From Opitutaceae bacterium (GTDB lineage Bacteria; Verrucomicrobiota; Verrucomicrobiia; Opitutales; Opitutaceae): 5,289 bases of DNA. Positions 1 through 5,289 of the stretch are shown here, piece after piece. Within the stretch, counting starts at the first letter, position 1; each line of letters starts with the position of its first letter. The stretch spans positions 1 to 5,289 of the forward strand of contig JAESUN010000390.1 of NCBI GenBank assembly GCA_016763045.1. The letters run 5' to 3'. The notes beneath the pieces were generated by a model that saw only the letters and a list, made by a program, of their open reading frames with translations, was not told the DNA's origin and ran no database searches. The translations under genes were made by a program, and so were the position numbers.

Positions 1-587
1 AGAAAACCTCTGCATGGGCTACTATGAAGAAGCTGAGCTGATCCATGACATCTTAAATACCAACGGTGAAACAACAGAACGGGTTCTCGATCGTGTCGCC
101 TCAACCGTCACTGTCGATCTCCTCTCTGTTCATGAGGATATGGCCGGAAGAAGTGGCGCTCTGGCTGGCCCGACTCAAGTAATCGAATTCATTCAGCCTT
201 ACTACCGCCGCATATGGGACATGCTCAAAGATAAAGGCTGCCGTCTTTTTGATCAGGACAGTGATGGGGATATGAATGCAGTTATTCCAGCTTTCCTTGA
301 GGCCGGAATCAACGTCATGCACCCAATGGAACCCGCCTCAAACATGGACATAGTAAAAGTCCGTGAAACATACGGGAATCAATTAGCCTTCTACGGAGGT
401 CTCAACAAATACCTCCTAAAAGAAAGTAAGGAAATCAGCAGAGCTAGAATACAAGATTCCTTCCATGATCAAAACGGGCGGCTGCGTCCTGGGACTCGAT
501 CACCGGGTCCCCAATGGAACTCCGCTAGAGAACTACCACTTCTACATCAATAAGGTCTGGGAAATAATCGAACGCGAAACGGCGTAA
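1..587 (+). pseudogene. URO-D/MtaA-like methyltransferase family protein, 5'-truncated by the window and frameshifted
   Basis: The frame is open from base 2 (E-N-L-C-M-G-Y-Y) and enters from outside the window. It reads as the C-terminal half of a uroporphyrinogen-decarboxylase-like protein. This superfamily includes corrinoid/CoM methyltransferases such as MtaA as well as true HemE. Recognisable family blocks are SVHEDMAGRSGALAGP, then FDQDSDGD, then GINVMHPMEPASNMD, then FYGGLNK. At about 440-444 the similarity jumps to the +1 frame, where 444-584 gives LEYKIPSMIKTGGCVLGLDH and then VPNGTPLENYHFYINKVWE, the usual C-terminus of these proteins, ending at TAA 585-587. Read without the shift, the protein picks up about 36 unrelated residues and stops at 551-553. 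The simplest repair is AGC-AGA-GAG-CTA, meaning one AG unit was lost from an AGAGAG run. It is either a real pseudogene or a sequencing error. The true substrate cannot be told, and such paralogues usually are not haem enzymes. Confidence 0.8.
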
Positions 588-729
588 CCTTACGAACGCC
601 AGATTCGGCGGATTCCATCCAAGTAGCTAGATCACAAAAAACAATTCCCATTGACATCCAAACTTATGTAGATTGCCTAAGAAACGAAATGAACGTAAAC
701 TCTGTATTGATTCTCAAAGCGATTAAAGT

Positions 730-749
730 CCTTCGCCTCTGGCTGAAGG
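730..749. repeat. Inverted repeat / potential hairpin
   Basis: CCTTC-GCC (730-737) pairs with GGC-T-GAAGG (741-749) around a TCT loop, with a single bulged T at 744. That gives eight pairs, six of them G-C. The outer bases GTCC (728-731) and GGAC (753-756) offer an alternative base pairing. No T-run follows on either strand, so a Rho-independent terminator is not supported. It could be an RNA structure, a protein site, or part of a dispersed intergenic repeat. Confidence 0.5.
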
Positions 750-779
750 GTTGGACGCTCCTGTGAATTGATACACCAA

Positions 780-817
780 TCTCTGGAGACGGCCTAAGGC
801 AACGATGACTCCAGAGA
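780..817. repeat. Perfect 9-bp inverted repeat upstream of EamA copy A
   Basis: TCTCTGGAG (780-788) is perfectly complementary to CTCCAGAGA (809-817), with 20 bases between the arms. The spacer itself contains GCC-TAA-GGC (792-800), so a two-tier stem is possible. It ends 62 bases before the transporter start, in what would be the leader or promoter zone. No T-run follows, so it is not a standard terminator. A regulatory role is inference only. Confidence 0.5.
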
Positions 818-870
818 AACTTATGCTTCTGTAATCTGGAAACCATTCGAATGCTTGATGCCTCTCCGGC

Positions 871-1788
871 TCAATTTGAATGAATACATCCAGAATCCAA
901 CAGGGAATGACAAATATCACCACGCGGCTTTTGAGCAGTGGAGTGGTCCTAATGCTATTTTCGGCAACATGCTTTGTCGCCAGTATTATTCTGATCAAAA
1001 TCGCCGGCGACGACTTTGGAATTTCCTTTTGGCTAATCACTCTCTGTCGTTTTGCAGTGGGGCTAGTATTGGTGCAGACCCTTTTTCACGGAAAGCAAAA
1101 AGTTGCCTGGAGAAGGTTGTTTACCGATCCTTGGCTCCTGACTAGGGGCCTTTTAGGAGGTTCTATAATACCTCTTTATAATCTCTGTATTCTGGAACTC
1201 GGAGCAGGTCGTTCGACTATATTGAGCTCCTCCTACCCCATTTTCGCCGCCCTCTTAGCCCCCCTTTTAGTTCCCGAAAACTTAAAGCTGAGACATATTG
1301 TAATGGGTCTGATTGCTCTCGGAGGAATCTTTCTAATGACAGGGCCAGAGAGTTTTGGAGATGGTTTGAAAGGTTATGACGCCCTGGCTGTTTTCATCGC
1401 GATCGTATCCGGCCTCATCGTCGTCATTATCCGAAAACTTCATGCCACTGACAATACAGCCACCATCCTTGCGGCACAGTGTGTTTTTGGTTTTATCATC
1501 TGTGTGCCAGGCTCTTTAATCGATGCCTCAATGCCCTCCCTCTACGGTTGGTTCTTTTTAGTTGGCGCTGCCTTGTTGGTCGCCATGGGTCAGTTAACCA
1601 TGACCCAAGGGTTTAAATATATTTCCGTTTCAAGGGGCTCAAGCCTCCACCTTTTAACACCTGTTTTAGTCACAGGCGCTTCCATTGTCCTCTTAGGTGA
1701 ATTCTTCACCCTTCTTGATATCATCGGAGGTCTCTTGATCGTCTTTTCCTGCCTATTTATCGTCAATGACAGATGGGTCGTTCCGCTA
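871..1788 (+). repeat. Duplicated unit, copy A (pairs with 3203-4108)
   Basis: From nine bases before the start codon to the end of the conserved C-terminal block, this segment matches 3203-4108 in the same orientation. Past the N-terminal region the offset is a constant 2320 bases. Only one 12-base (four-codon) length difference near the N-terminus is needed. The closest stretch is 1691-1731 versus 4011-4051, with two mismatches in 41 bases. Confidence 0.8.
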
Positions 1789-1821
1789 AAAAGCGGTCCA
1801 AAAAAAAGTAATAAATGCTAA
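880..1821 (+). CDS. EamA/DMT-family transporter, copy A
   Basis: The 313-residue product is a very hydrophobic inner-membrane protein of the drug/metabolite transporter superfamily, whose members usually have about 300 residues and ten helices. Two EamA repeats are visible, at roughly residues 22-155 and 165-298. Repeat 1 carries the typical block GAGRSTILSSSYPIFAALLA around 108-127. Repeat 2 carries its counterpart SRGSSLHLLTPVLVTGAS followed by LLGEFF. There is no cleavable signal peptide, and the tail is short and lysine-rich. The start at 880 is favoured because an in-frame TGA sits directly before it (877-879) and because copy B begins with the same M-x-T-S-R-I. No Shine-Dalgarno sequence is seen. 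It converges on the flavoprotein gene with overlapping stop codons. Family members export or import amino acids, metabolites or drugs; the substrate here cannot be inferred. Confidence 0.92.
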   Translation: MNTSRIQQGMTNITTRLLSSGVVLMLFSATCFVASIILIKIAGDDFGISFWLITLCRFAVGLVLVQTLFHGKQKVAWRRLFTDPWLLTRGLLGGSIIPLYNLCILELGAGRSTILSSSYPIFAALLAPLLVPENLKLRHIVMGLIALGGIFLMTGPESFGDGLKGYDALAVFIAIVSGLIVVIIRKLHATDNTATILAAQCVFGFIICVPGSLIDASMPSLYGWFFLVGAALLVAMGQLTMTQGFKYISVSRGSSLHLLTPVLVTGASIVLLGEFFTLLDIIGGLLIVFSCLFIVNDRWVVPLKSGPKKSNKC

Positions 1822-3032
1822 TCTAAGCTTTGAGTAATGGCATCAGCTGCTAAATAAGCTGTTGTCCATGCGGCCTGAAAGTTGAATCCACCCGTTACGG
1901 CATCGATATTGATCGTCTCTCCCGCAAAATAGAGATCGGGCAGAAGCTTACTTTCCATCGTTTTGAAGTTGATCTCCTTTGTATCAATGCCACCGCAGGT
2001 AACAAACTCCTCTTTGAAAGTGCTTTTGCCATTTACCTTCAATTCACAAGAACAGAGCATCGTAACCAACGCTTCTATCTGCGCCGACTTCAAATCGGCA
2101 AAATTGGATTTCTCCAGTTTCAAGACATGGATCATTCTCTGCCAAAGACGTTTGGGGAGCTGGTAAAGCACCTGATTCAACAAAGCTTTTTTCCCAGAAG
2201 TTTCCTTTATTTTTTGAATCTCCTGCAAAACCTTTTTCGCCTCTTCTCCCGTCCAATTCACCTGGATTTCAAATTGGTAATGCACCTCATGTAGAGCTCT
2301 AGCCGCCCAAGCAGAAAGCTTCAAAATTGCCGGGCCACTCAAGCCCCAATGCGTGATCAACAAAGGACCGGATTCTTTAAACTTCTGACCTTTGATTGTC
2401 ACTTCAGCCAATGGAACAGAGATACCCGCCAAACCATCAATCAGTGGATTTTTGATCTTAAAGGTAAAAAGCGACGGAACGGGGTCAATGACGGTATGCC
2501 CCAGGGTTTTTATTATCTTCCATGTCACAGGACTGCTTCCGGAAGCCATTAAGACCTTTCGGGCAATAAAGTCCTCAACAGGAGTTTTCAGAGCCCAAAG
2601 CCCCTCTTTCCGTTCAAGAAGTGAGACCGTTGTGCGAGTCACGATTTCGATCTGATAGCGTCTGCAAAGCGCCATAAAGCAATTGATAATAGACTCCGAC
2701 TTATTGCTACTGGGGAAAACCCTCCCATCCTCTTCCGTCTTCGTTTCCACGCCTTGTTCGGCCAACCAGTCCATCATCTCTCCACCCAAAAAACCGTGAA
2801 AAGGACCTCGGAGCTCCTTCTCCCCTCGAGGGTAATGGGAGATCATTTCAGCGGGATCAAAACAAGCATGGGTCACATTACATCTGCCGCCACCCGAAAC
2901 CCTTACCTTGCTTAAGATCTCATTGGATTTTTCCAGAATCAGAATGCGCAGCGCAGGGTTTCTCTCAGCACATTGAATCGCGCCAAAAAAACCCGCAGCT
3001 CCTCCTCCGATAACAATGAGATCGTAAGTCAT
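1818..3032 (-). CDS. HI0933/YhiN/BaiN-family FAD-dependent flavoprotein (NAD(P)/FAD oxidoreductase)
   Basis: The 404-residue protein is full length for the HI0933-like family, also named YhiN or BaiN and often annotated as NAD(P)/FAD-dependent oxidoreductase. The N-terminal Rossmann motif GGGAAG (residues 9-14) follows a typical beta strand and is followed by E34, the likely ribose-binding acidic residue. The family signature SKVRVSGGGRCNVTH lies at 41-55. Later come GRVFPSSNKSESI, an ASGS turn, and GPLLITHWGLSGPAIL. Near the C-terminus, LYFAGETINIDAVTGG (about 367-382) is the second FAD-binding block. It should be a soluble cytoplasmic enzyme. Some relatives have been linked to bile-acid reduction, but most have no proven substrate, so none is assigned. 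The start is fixed by the Rossmann fold beginning at residue 4. The only purine-rich upstream element is a GAGG with a long 13-base spacing. The gene is antisense between two EamA copies. Confidence 0.93.
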   Translation of the reverse strand: MTYDLIVIGGGAAGFFGAIQCAERNPALRILILEKSNEILSKVRVSGGGRCNVTHACFDPAEMISHYPRGEKELRGPFHGFLGGEMMDWLAEQGVETKTEEDGRVFPSSNKSESIINCFMALCRRYQIEIVTRTTVSLLERKEGLWALKTPVEDFIARKVLMASGSSPVTWKIIKTLGHTVIDPVPSLFTFKIKNPLIDGLAGISVPLAEVTIKGQKFKESGPLLITHWGLSGPAILKLSAWAARALHEVHYQFEIQVNWTGEEAKKVLQEIQKIKETSGKKALLNQVLYQLPKRLWQRMIHVLKLEKSNFADLKSAQIEALVTMLCSCELKVNGKSTFKEEFVTCGGIDTKEINFKTMESKLLPDLYFAGETINIDAVTGGFNFQAAWTTAYLAADAITQSLD

Positions 3033-3211
3033 TTTTTAAGCTAAACCTCGGATTTATTTTTAAAATTAAACTGCATGAAAAGATGCTATTTGCATGGCTT
3101 TCTCCGGCGAACCAGTGAAGGTGATAGAACAACCAAACGCACCCAGAGTGCCACCAAAAAACGACATCTCCCAAAAACAAAATTGTTTCGGGCAATTCTC
3201 TTTCAATTCGA
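3033..3211. promoter_or_regulatory. Divergent intergenic region between flavoprotein and EamA copy B
   Basis: These 179 bases must carry the promoters for both the leftward flavoprotein gene and the rightward transporter. The part nearest the flavoprotein (about 3051-3070) is very AT-rich, but I cannot pick -35 and -10 hexamers with proper spacing. A short palindrome AAACAA-AA-TTGTTT spans 3175-3188, ending 23 bases before the transporter start, where an operator could sit. TGCATG occurs twice, at 3072 and 3091, 19 bases apart. All functional readings here are inference. Confidence 0.35.
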
Positions 3212-4108
3212 ATGACTACATCCAGAATCTCAAAGACAGCCAGCGCTCTTCAGAATAACGGACTCATCCTGATGTTACTTTCGGCAACATTCTTTGCTGC
3301 CAGTATTATTTTGATCAGAGTCGCCGGTGAGAATTTTGATATTTCCTTCTGGGTAATCACCCTATGTCAATTCAGTGTAGGCCTTGTCCTCATCAATACC
3401 TTCTTTCACGGAAAGAGAAAAGCTAGCTGGAAGAAAGTTTACACGGATCCTTGGCTCATAGCTCGCGGAATTTTAGGTGGGTTTGGCATACCACTTTATA
3501 ATCTTTGCATTTTGGAACTGGGGGCTGGCCGCTCTACCATTTTGGGCTCCTCCTATCCGATTTTTGCGGCTCTTTTAGCCCCCCTCTTAATCGCCGAACA
3601 TTTGAAGCTGCGACATATCCTCTTGGGTCTTGTGGCACTGGGAGGAATCACCCTAATGACCGGTCCGGAAAGCTTCAGGGACGGCCTAAATGGTTATGAT
3701 GCTCTGGCTGTGGCCATCGCTATCGCATCCGGCCTCATCATAACCATCATCCGAAAGCTTCATGCCACCTACAATACCGCTACCATCTATGCGGCTCAAT
3801 GCGGATTTGGCCTCATGATCTGTCTTCCCGGCGCTTTCCTCCAGTTCTCAATGCCTTCCCTCTCTGGTTGGTTTTTCTTAATCGGCGCCGCATTATGTGT
3901 CGCCTTTGGGCAGATAACCATGACGCAGGGATTTAGACATACTTCCGTGGCAAAAGGCTCAAGCCTCCACCTTCTAACACCCGTTTTGGTTACCACAGCC
4001 TCTTTTGTCTTCTTAGGCGAATTCTTCACCCTTCTCGATATCATCGGAGGTACCGCAATCGTCCTTTCCTGCCTCTTCATCGTAAATGACAAATGGGCCA
4101 TCCCTCTA
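3203..4108 (+). repeat. Duplicated unit, copy B (pairs with 871-1788)
   Basis: This is the partner of 871-1788. Similarity starts at TCAATTCGA just before the start codon (TCAATTTGA in the other copy) and ends at the PL residues before the unrelated C-terminal tails. No similarity was seen between the flanks further out, so the duplicated block appears confined to the gene. Confidence 0.8.
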
Positions 4109-4126
4109 ACAGGACTTAATCGATAG
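3212..4126 (+). CDS. EamA/DMT-family transporter, copy B
   Basis: The 304-residue product is a second ten-helix EamA transporter. Aligned by eye without gaps from residue 16 to PL near the C-terminus, it matches copy A at about 211 of 284 positions (74%). Both EamA repeats are present, with GAGRSTILGSSYPIFAALLA in the first and AKGSSLHLLTPVLVT in the second. Most differences are conservative swaps within helices. Clustered non-conservative ones fall in the loop after TM3's start (SI to FG), at LHAT-D/Y-NTAT, and around the loop before MPSL. Four residues are missing near the N-terminus compared with copy A, and the lysine-rich tail is replaced by TGLNR. The start is set by homology to copy A's M-x-T-S-R-I; no Shine-Dalgarno is visible. 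It converges on the PHP gene with a 17-base gap. The substrate is unknown. Confidence 0.92.
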   Translation: MTTSRISKTASALQNNGLILMLLSATFFAASIILIRVAGENFDISFWVITLCQFSVGLVLINTFFHGKRKASWKKVYTDPWLIARGILGGFGIPLYNLCILELGAGRSTILGSSYPIFAALLAPLLIAEHLKLRHILLGLVALGGITLMTGPESFRDGLNGYDALAVAIAIASGLIITIIRKLHATYNTATIYAAQCGFGLMICLPGAFLQFSMPSLSGWFFLIGAALCVAFGQITMTQGFRHTSVAKGSSLHLLTPVLVTTASFVFLGEFFTLLDIIGGTAIVLSCLFIVNDKWAIPLTGLNR

Positions 4127-4143
4127 CGAACCACCCCTTTCGT

Positions 4144-5097
4144 TTAAGGAATAGGGATTGGATTAGACCAGGCAAACCCACCACGGCCATCATCAATTTC
4201 AATACGGACATGAGGCCTCATGGCCTTGGGCTCAGATAACATCTCTTGCTTGATAAGGCGTTGTGTAAAAGCCTCAACGCTCTTGGAAGAACCTATGGAT
4301 TCCAGCGGCATTGAGATTTTCGTTACCGGGCCATCTGCATCTGCCTCCACCTTTTTCGACAGCCAAGGAAGCGTTGATAAGATGACTCGATGAGCTTCTG
4401 AACACTCAACCTTAATATAAGTTTCACTAAAGGAAATAGCCTTAATTTTCGGCCCCGTCGTACTGTAATAGAACCCCTGGCGCATCGCATTCAAGAGAGC
4501 TTTACGATCATTCGACTCGGCTCTGACTTCAACCCAGGCCCGCGGACGATCCCCAATCACATGACGGTCATCCGTCGCCAGCCCCCAAACGATTTTACCA
4601 ACAGCCATCAGATCATCGAGATGCAGAGTAGCCAATCCACGGCAGCCCATATTCACCCCCGCTAAATTATAGGTCTCTATCCCAACCAACCCATCCAGCT
4701 CCATCATGAGACCTGAATAAACTCCGCTCAGATGAGGATGCGAAATGTATGGCAACCCACCCTGCTCCAGAACATCATAAATAATGTCCTGAGGATGAAC
4801 CCCCTTGCGTTTCACCGTATCAATACCGAGAGAGAGGACTTCTGCCCCATATGCTTCATCCCAGCAGACACCTATCTCTGCGCCCGGAATAACCGTAATA
4901 TCCAGACCGTCTGCTTTCGAAACATCCGCGACGACATTGTGATCCGTGATCACGATGAAATCCATCCCGTGATTCTGATACCACTTGGAGAGTTCAGAAA
5001 CGCTGTGTTTGCCGTCTGAGGCAACCGTATGGTTATGAACACTACCTCTATACCAATTCCCGCTGGTTGAAAAAGGATTTCCTGAAGTTGCTGACAT
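4144..5097 (-). CDS. PHP-domain protein, CehA/McbA-like metallohydrolase
   Basis: The 317-residue protein begins directly with the PHP fold. WYRGSVHNHTVASDG (15-29) gives the first metal motif H21-x-H23 and D28. VITDHN (49-54) gives D52 and H53. GAEIG places E74. ISHPH (118-122) gives H120 and H122. TDDRH (175-179) gives D176/D177 and H179. A complete set of ligands for a two- or three-metal site is therefore visible. The following part (RAWVEVRA, then LLNAMRQGFYYSTTGP) matches the region after the PHP fold in CehA/McbA-type proteins, which includes carbaryl hydrolase and McbA-like enzymes. The last 100 residues look like a small beta domain. There is no signal peptide, so a cytoplasmic metal-dependent hydrolase or phosphoesterase is expected, with unknown substrate. 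The upstream DJ-1/PfpI gene ends about 52 bases away on the same strand, so an operon is plausible. No clear Shine-Dalgarno precedes the ATG. Confidence 0.88.
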   Translation of the reverse strand: MSATSGNPFSTSGNWYRGSVHNHTVASDGKHSVSELSKWYQNHGMDFIVITDHNVVADVSKADGLDITVIPGAEIGVCWDEAYGAEVLSLGIDTVKRKGVHPQDIIYDVLEQGGLPYISHPHLSGVYSGLMMELDGLVGIETYNLAGVNMGCRGLATLHLDDLMAVGKIVWGLATDDRHVIGDRPRAWVEVRAESNDRKALLNAMRQGFYYSTTGPKIKAISFSETYIKVECSEAHRVILSTLPWLSKKVEADADGPVTKISMPLESIGSSKSVEAFTQRLIKQEMLSEPKAMRPHVRIEIDDGRGGFAWSNPIPIP

Positions 5098-5149
5098 TAT
5101 TTGCGTTTAATTTTTTGCCTGGATTATCCTCATTTTTCCTGCATTGGAC

Positions 5150-5289
5150 TCATACTAAGCCTGCTATCTTTGCAAAGGGATCCCAATTTTTATCCTGGTG
5201 CCATTCATACTCCGCGTACCTGGCCACTTCCAAACTCCTCTCTTTGCCAAACAAAACTTCAATCAATCCCAATGCCATATCCATTCCGG
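5150..5289 (-). CDS. DJ-1/PfpI-family protein, C-terminal fragment cut by the window edge
   Basis: The minus-strand frame is open from the right edge (first full codon at 5287-5285) and ends at TGA 5152-5150, giving 45 residues. It begins GMDMALGLIEVLFGKE, continues through VARYAEYEWHQD, and ends DPFAKIAGLV. The G-M-D-M-A-L helix followed by a V-A-R-x-x-E-Y stretch is the typical end of DJ-1/ThiJ/PfpI domain proteins (class I glutamine-amidotransferase-like fold), where it follows a serine-alanine-G turn. The nucleophile cysteine and the rest of the domain lie outside the window, so neither enzyme type nor presence of extra domains can be judged. It is the gene upstream of the PHP protein on the same strand, with a short gap, suggesting co-transcription. 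Confidence 0.7.
   Translation of the reverse strand, partial: GMDMALGLIEVLFGKERSLEVARYAEYEWHQDKNWDPFAKIAGLV

Larger units (their letters stand above)
588..879. other. Intergenic region without a credible gene
   Basis: These 292 bases separate the broken URO-D-like gene from EamA copy A. Reading frames exist on both strands but none has recognisable protein similarity. The longest are on the minus strand and run into the transporter gene or lack a plausible ribosome binding site. The stretch holds two inverted repeats, at 730-749 and 780-817, listed separately. A TTGACA sits at 651-656, but no good -10 hexamer lies 16-18 bases downstream, so I do not call a promoter from it. The promoter of copy A should nevertheless lie somewhere here. 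Confidence 0.5.

Noticed and set aside
597..611. CGCC-AGATTC-GGCG as a terminator after the URO-D-like gene
   Set aside because: The stem has only four pairs and no T-run follows.
651..683. TTGACA as a sigma-70 -35 box for EamA copy A
   Set aside because: No acceptable -10 hexamer is found 16-18 bases downstream, and a single perfect hexamer is not enough.
750..756. GTTGGAC as an integron attC core site
   Set aside because: It fits GTTRRRY, but no matching RYYYAAC partner or attC-like arrangement was found around it, and there is no cassette context.
664..1040. Minus-strand reading frames across 664-846 and 723-1040
   Set aside because: They show no recognisable domain, no start signal, and the longer one overlaps the real transporter gene.
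1783..1808. CCGCT-AAAA-AGCGG hairpin followed by a run of A at the end of EamA copy A
   Set aside because: A terminator for the plus strand needs a T-run after the stem, but here it is an A-run; on the minus strand the T-run comes before the stem. It also lies inside the coding sequence.
3072..3096. TGCATG repeated 19 bases apart as a regulator binding site
   Set aside because: Six-base repeats in a short intergenic region are easily produced by chance, and no regulator is encoded nearby.

Overview
The window is an ordinary-looking bacterial chromosomal segment of moderate GC with closely packed genes on alternating strands. The uroporphyrinogen-decarboxylase-like methyltransferase remnant, the CehA/McbA-type PHP protein and the poor Shine-Dalgarno signals would suit a member of the PVC group (Verrucomicrobiota, Lentisphaerota or relatives). 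This is a weak inference from family flavour, since no marker gene is present.

Layout, left to right. Positions 1-587 (+) hold the 3' part of a URO-D/MtaA-like gene broken by a frameshift near 440-444. Positions 588-879 are non-coding as far as I can tell and contain two inverted repeats. Positions 880-1821 (+) encode an EamA/DMT-type ten-helix transporter (copy A). Positions 1818-3032 (-) encode an HI0933/YhiN/BaiN-family flavoprotein that converges on copy A with a 4-base overlap. Positions 3033-3211 form a short divergent intergenic region. Positions 3212-4126 (+) encode a second EamA transporter (copy B), about 74% identical to copy A. Positions 4144-5097 (-) encode a PHP-domain metallohydrolase of CehA/McbA type. 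Positions 5150-5289 (-) are the C-terminal end of a DJ-1/PfpI-family protein that continues beyond the right edge.

How the genes relate. The two EamA genes are clear paralogues in direct orientation, and the antisense flavoprotein gene lies between them. The DJ-1/PfpI and PHP genes are co-directional with a 49-52 base gap and may form an operon. Nothing ties the flavoprotein, the transporters and the PHP enzyme into one demonstrable pathway. No RNA gene, CRISPR array, insertion sequence or convincing intrinsic terminator was seen. I do not find a clear undescribed system. The points most worth checking are the frameshifted methyltransferase-like gene, the duplicated transporter pair around a flavoprotein, and the structured 588-879 intergenic region.
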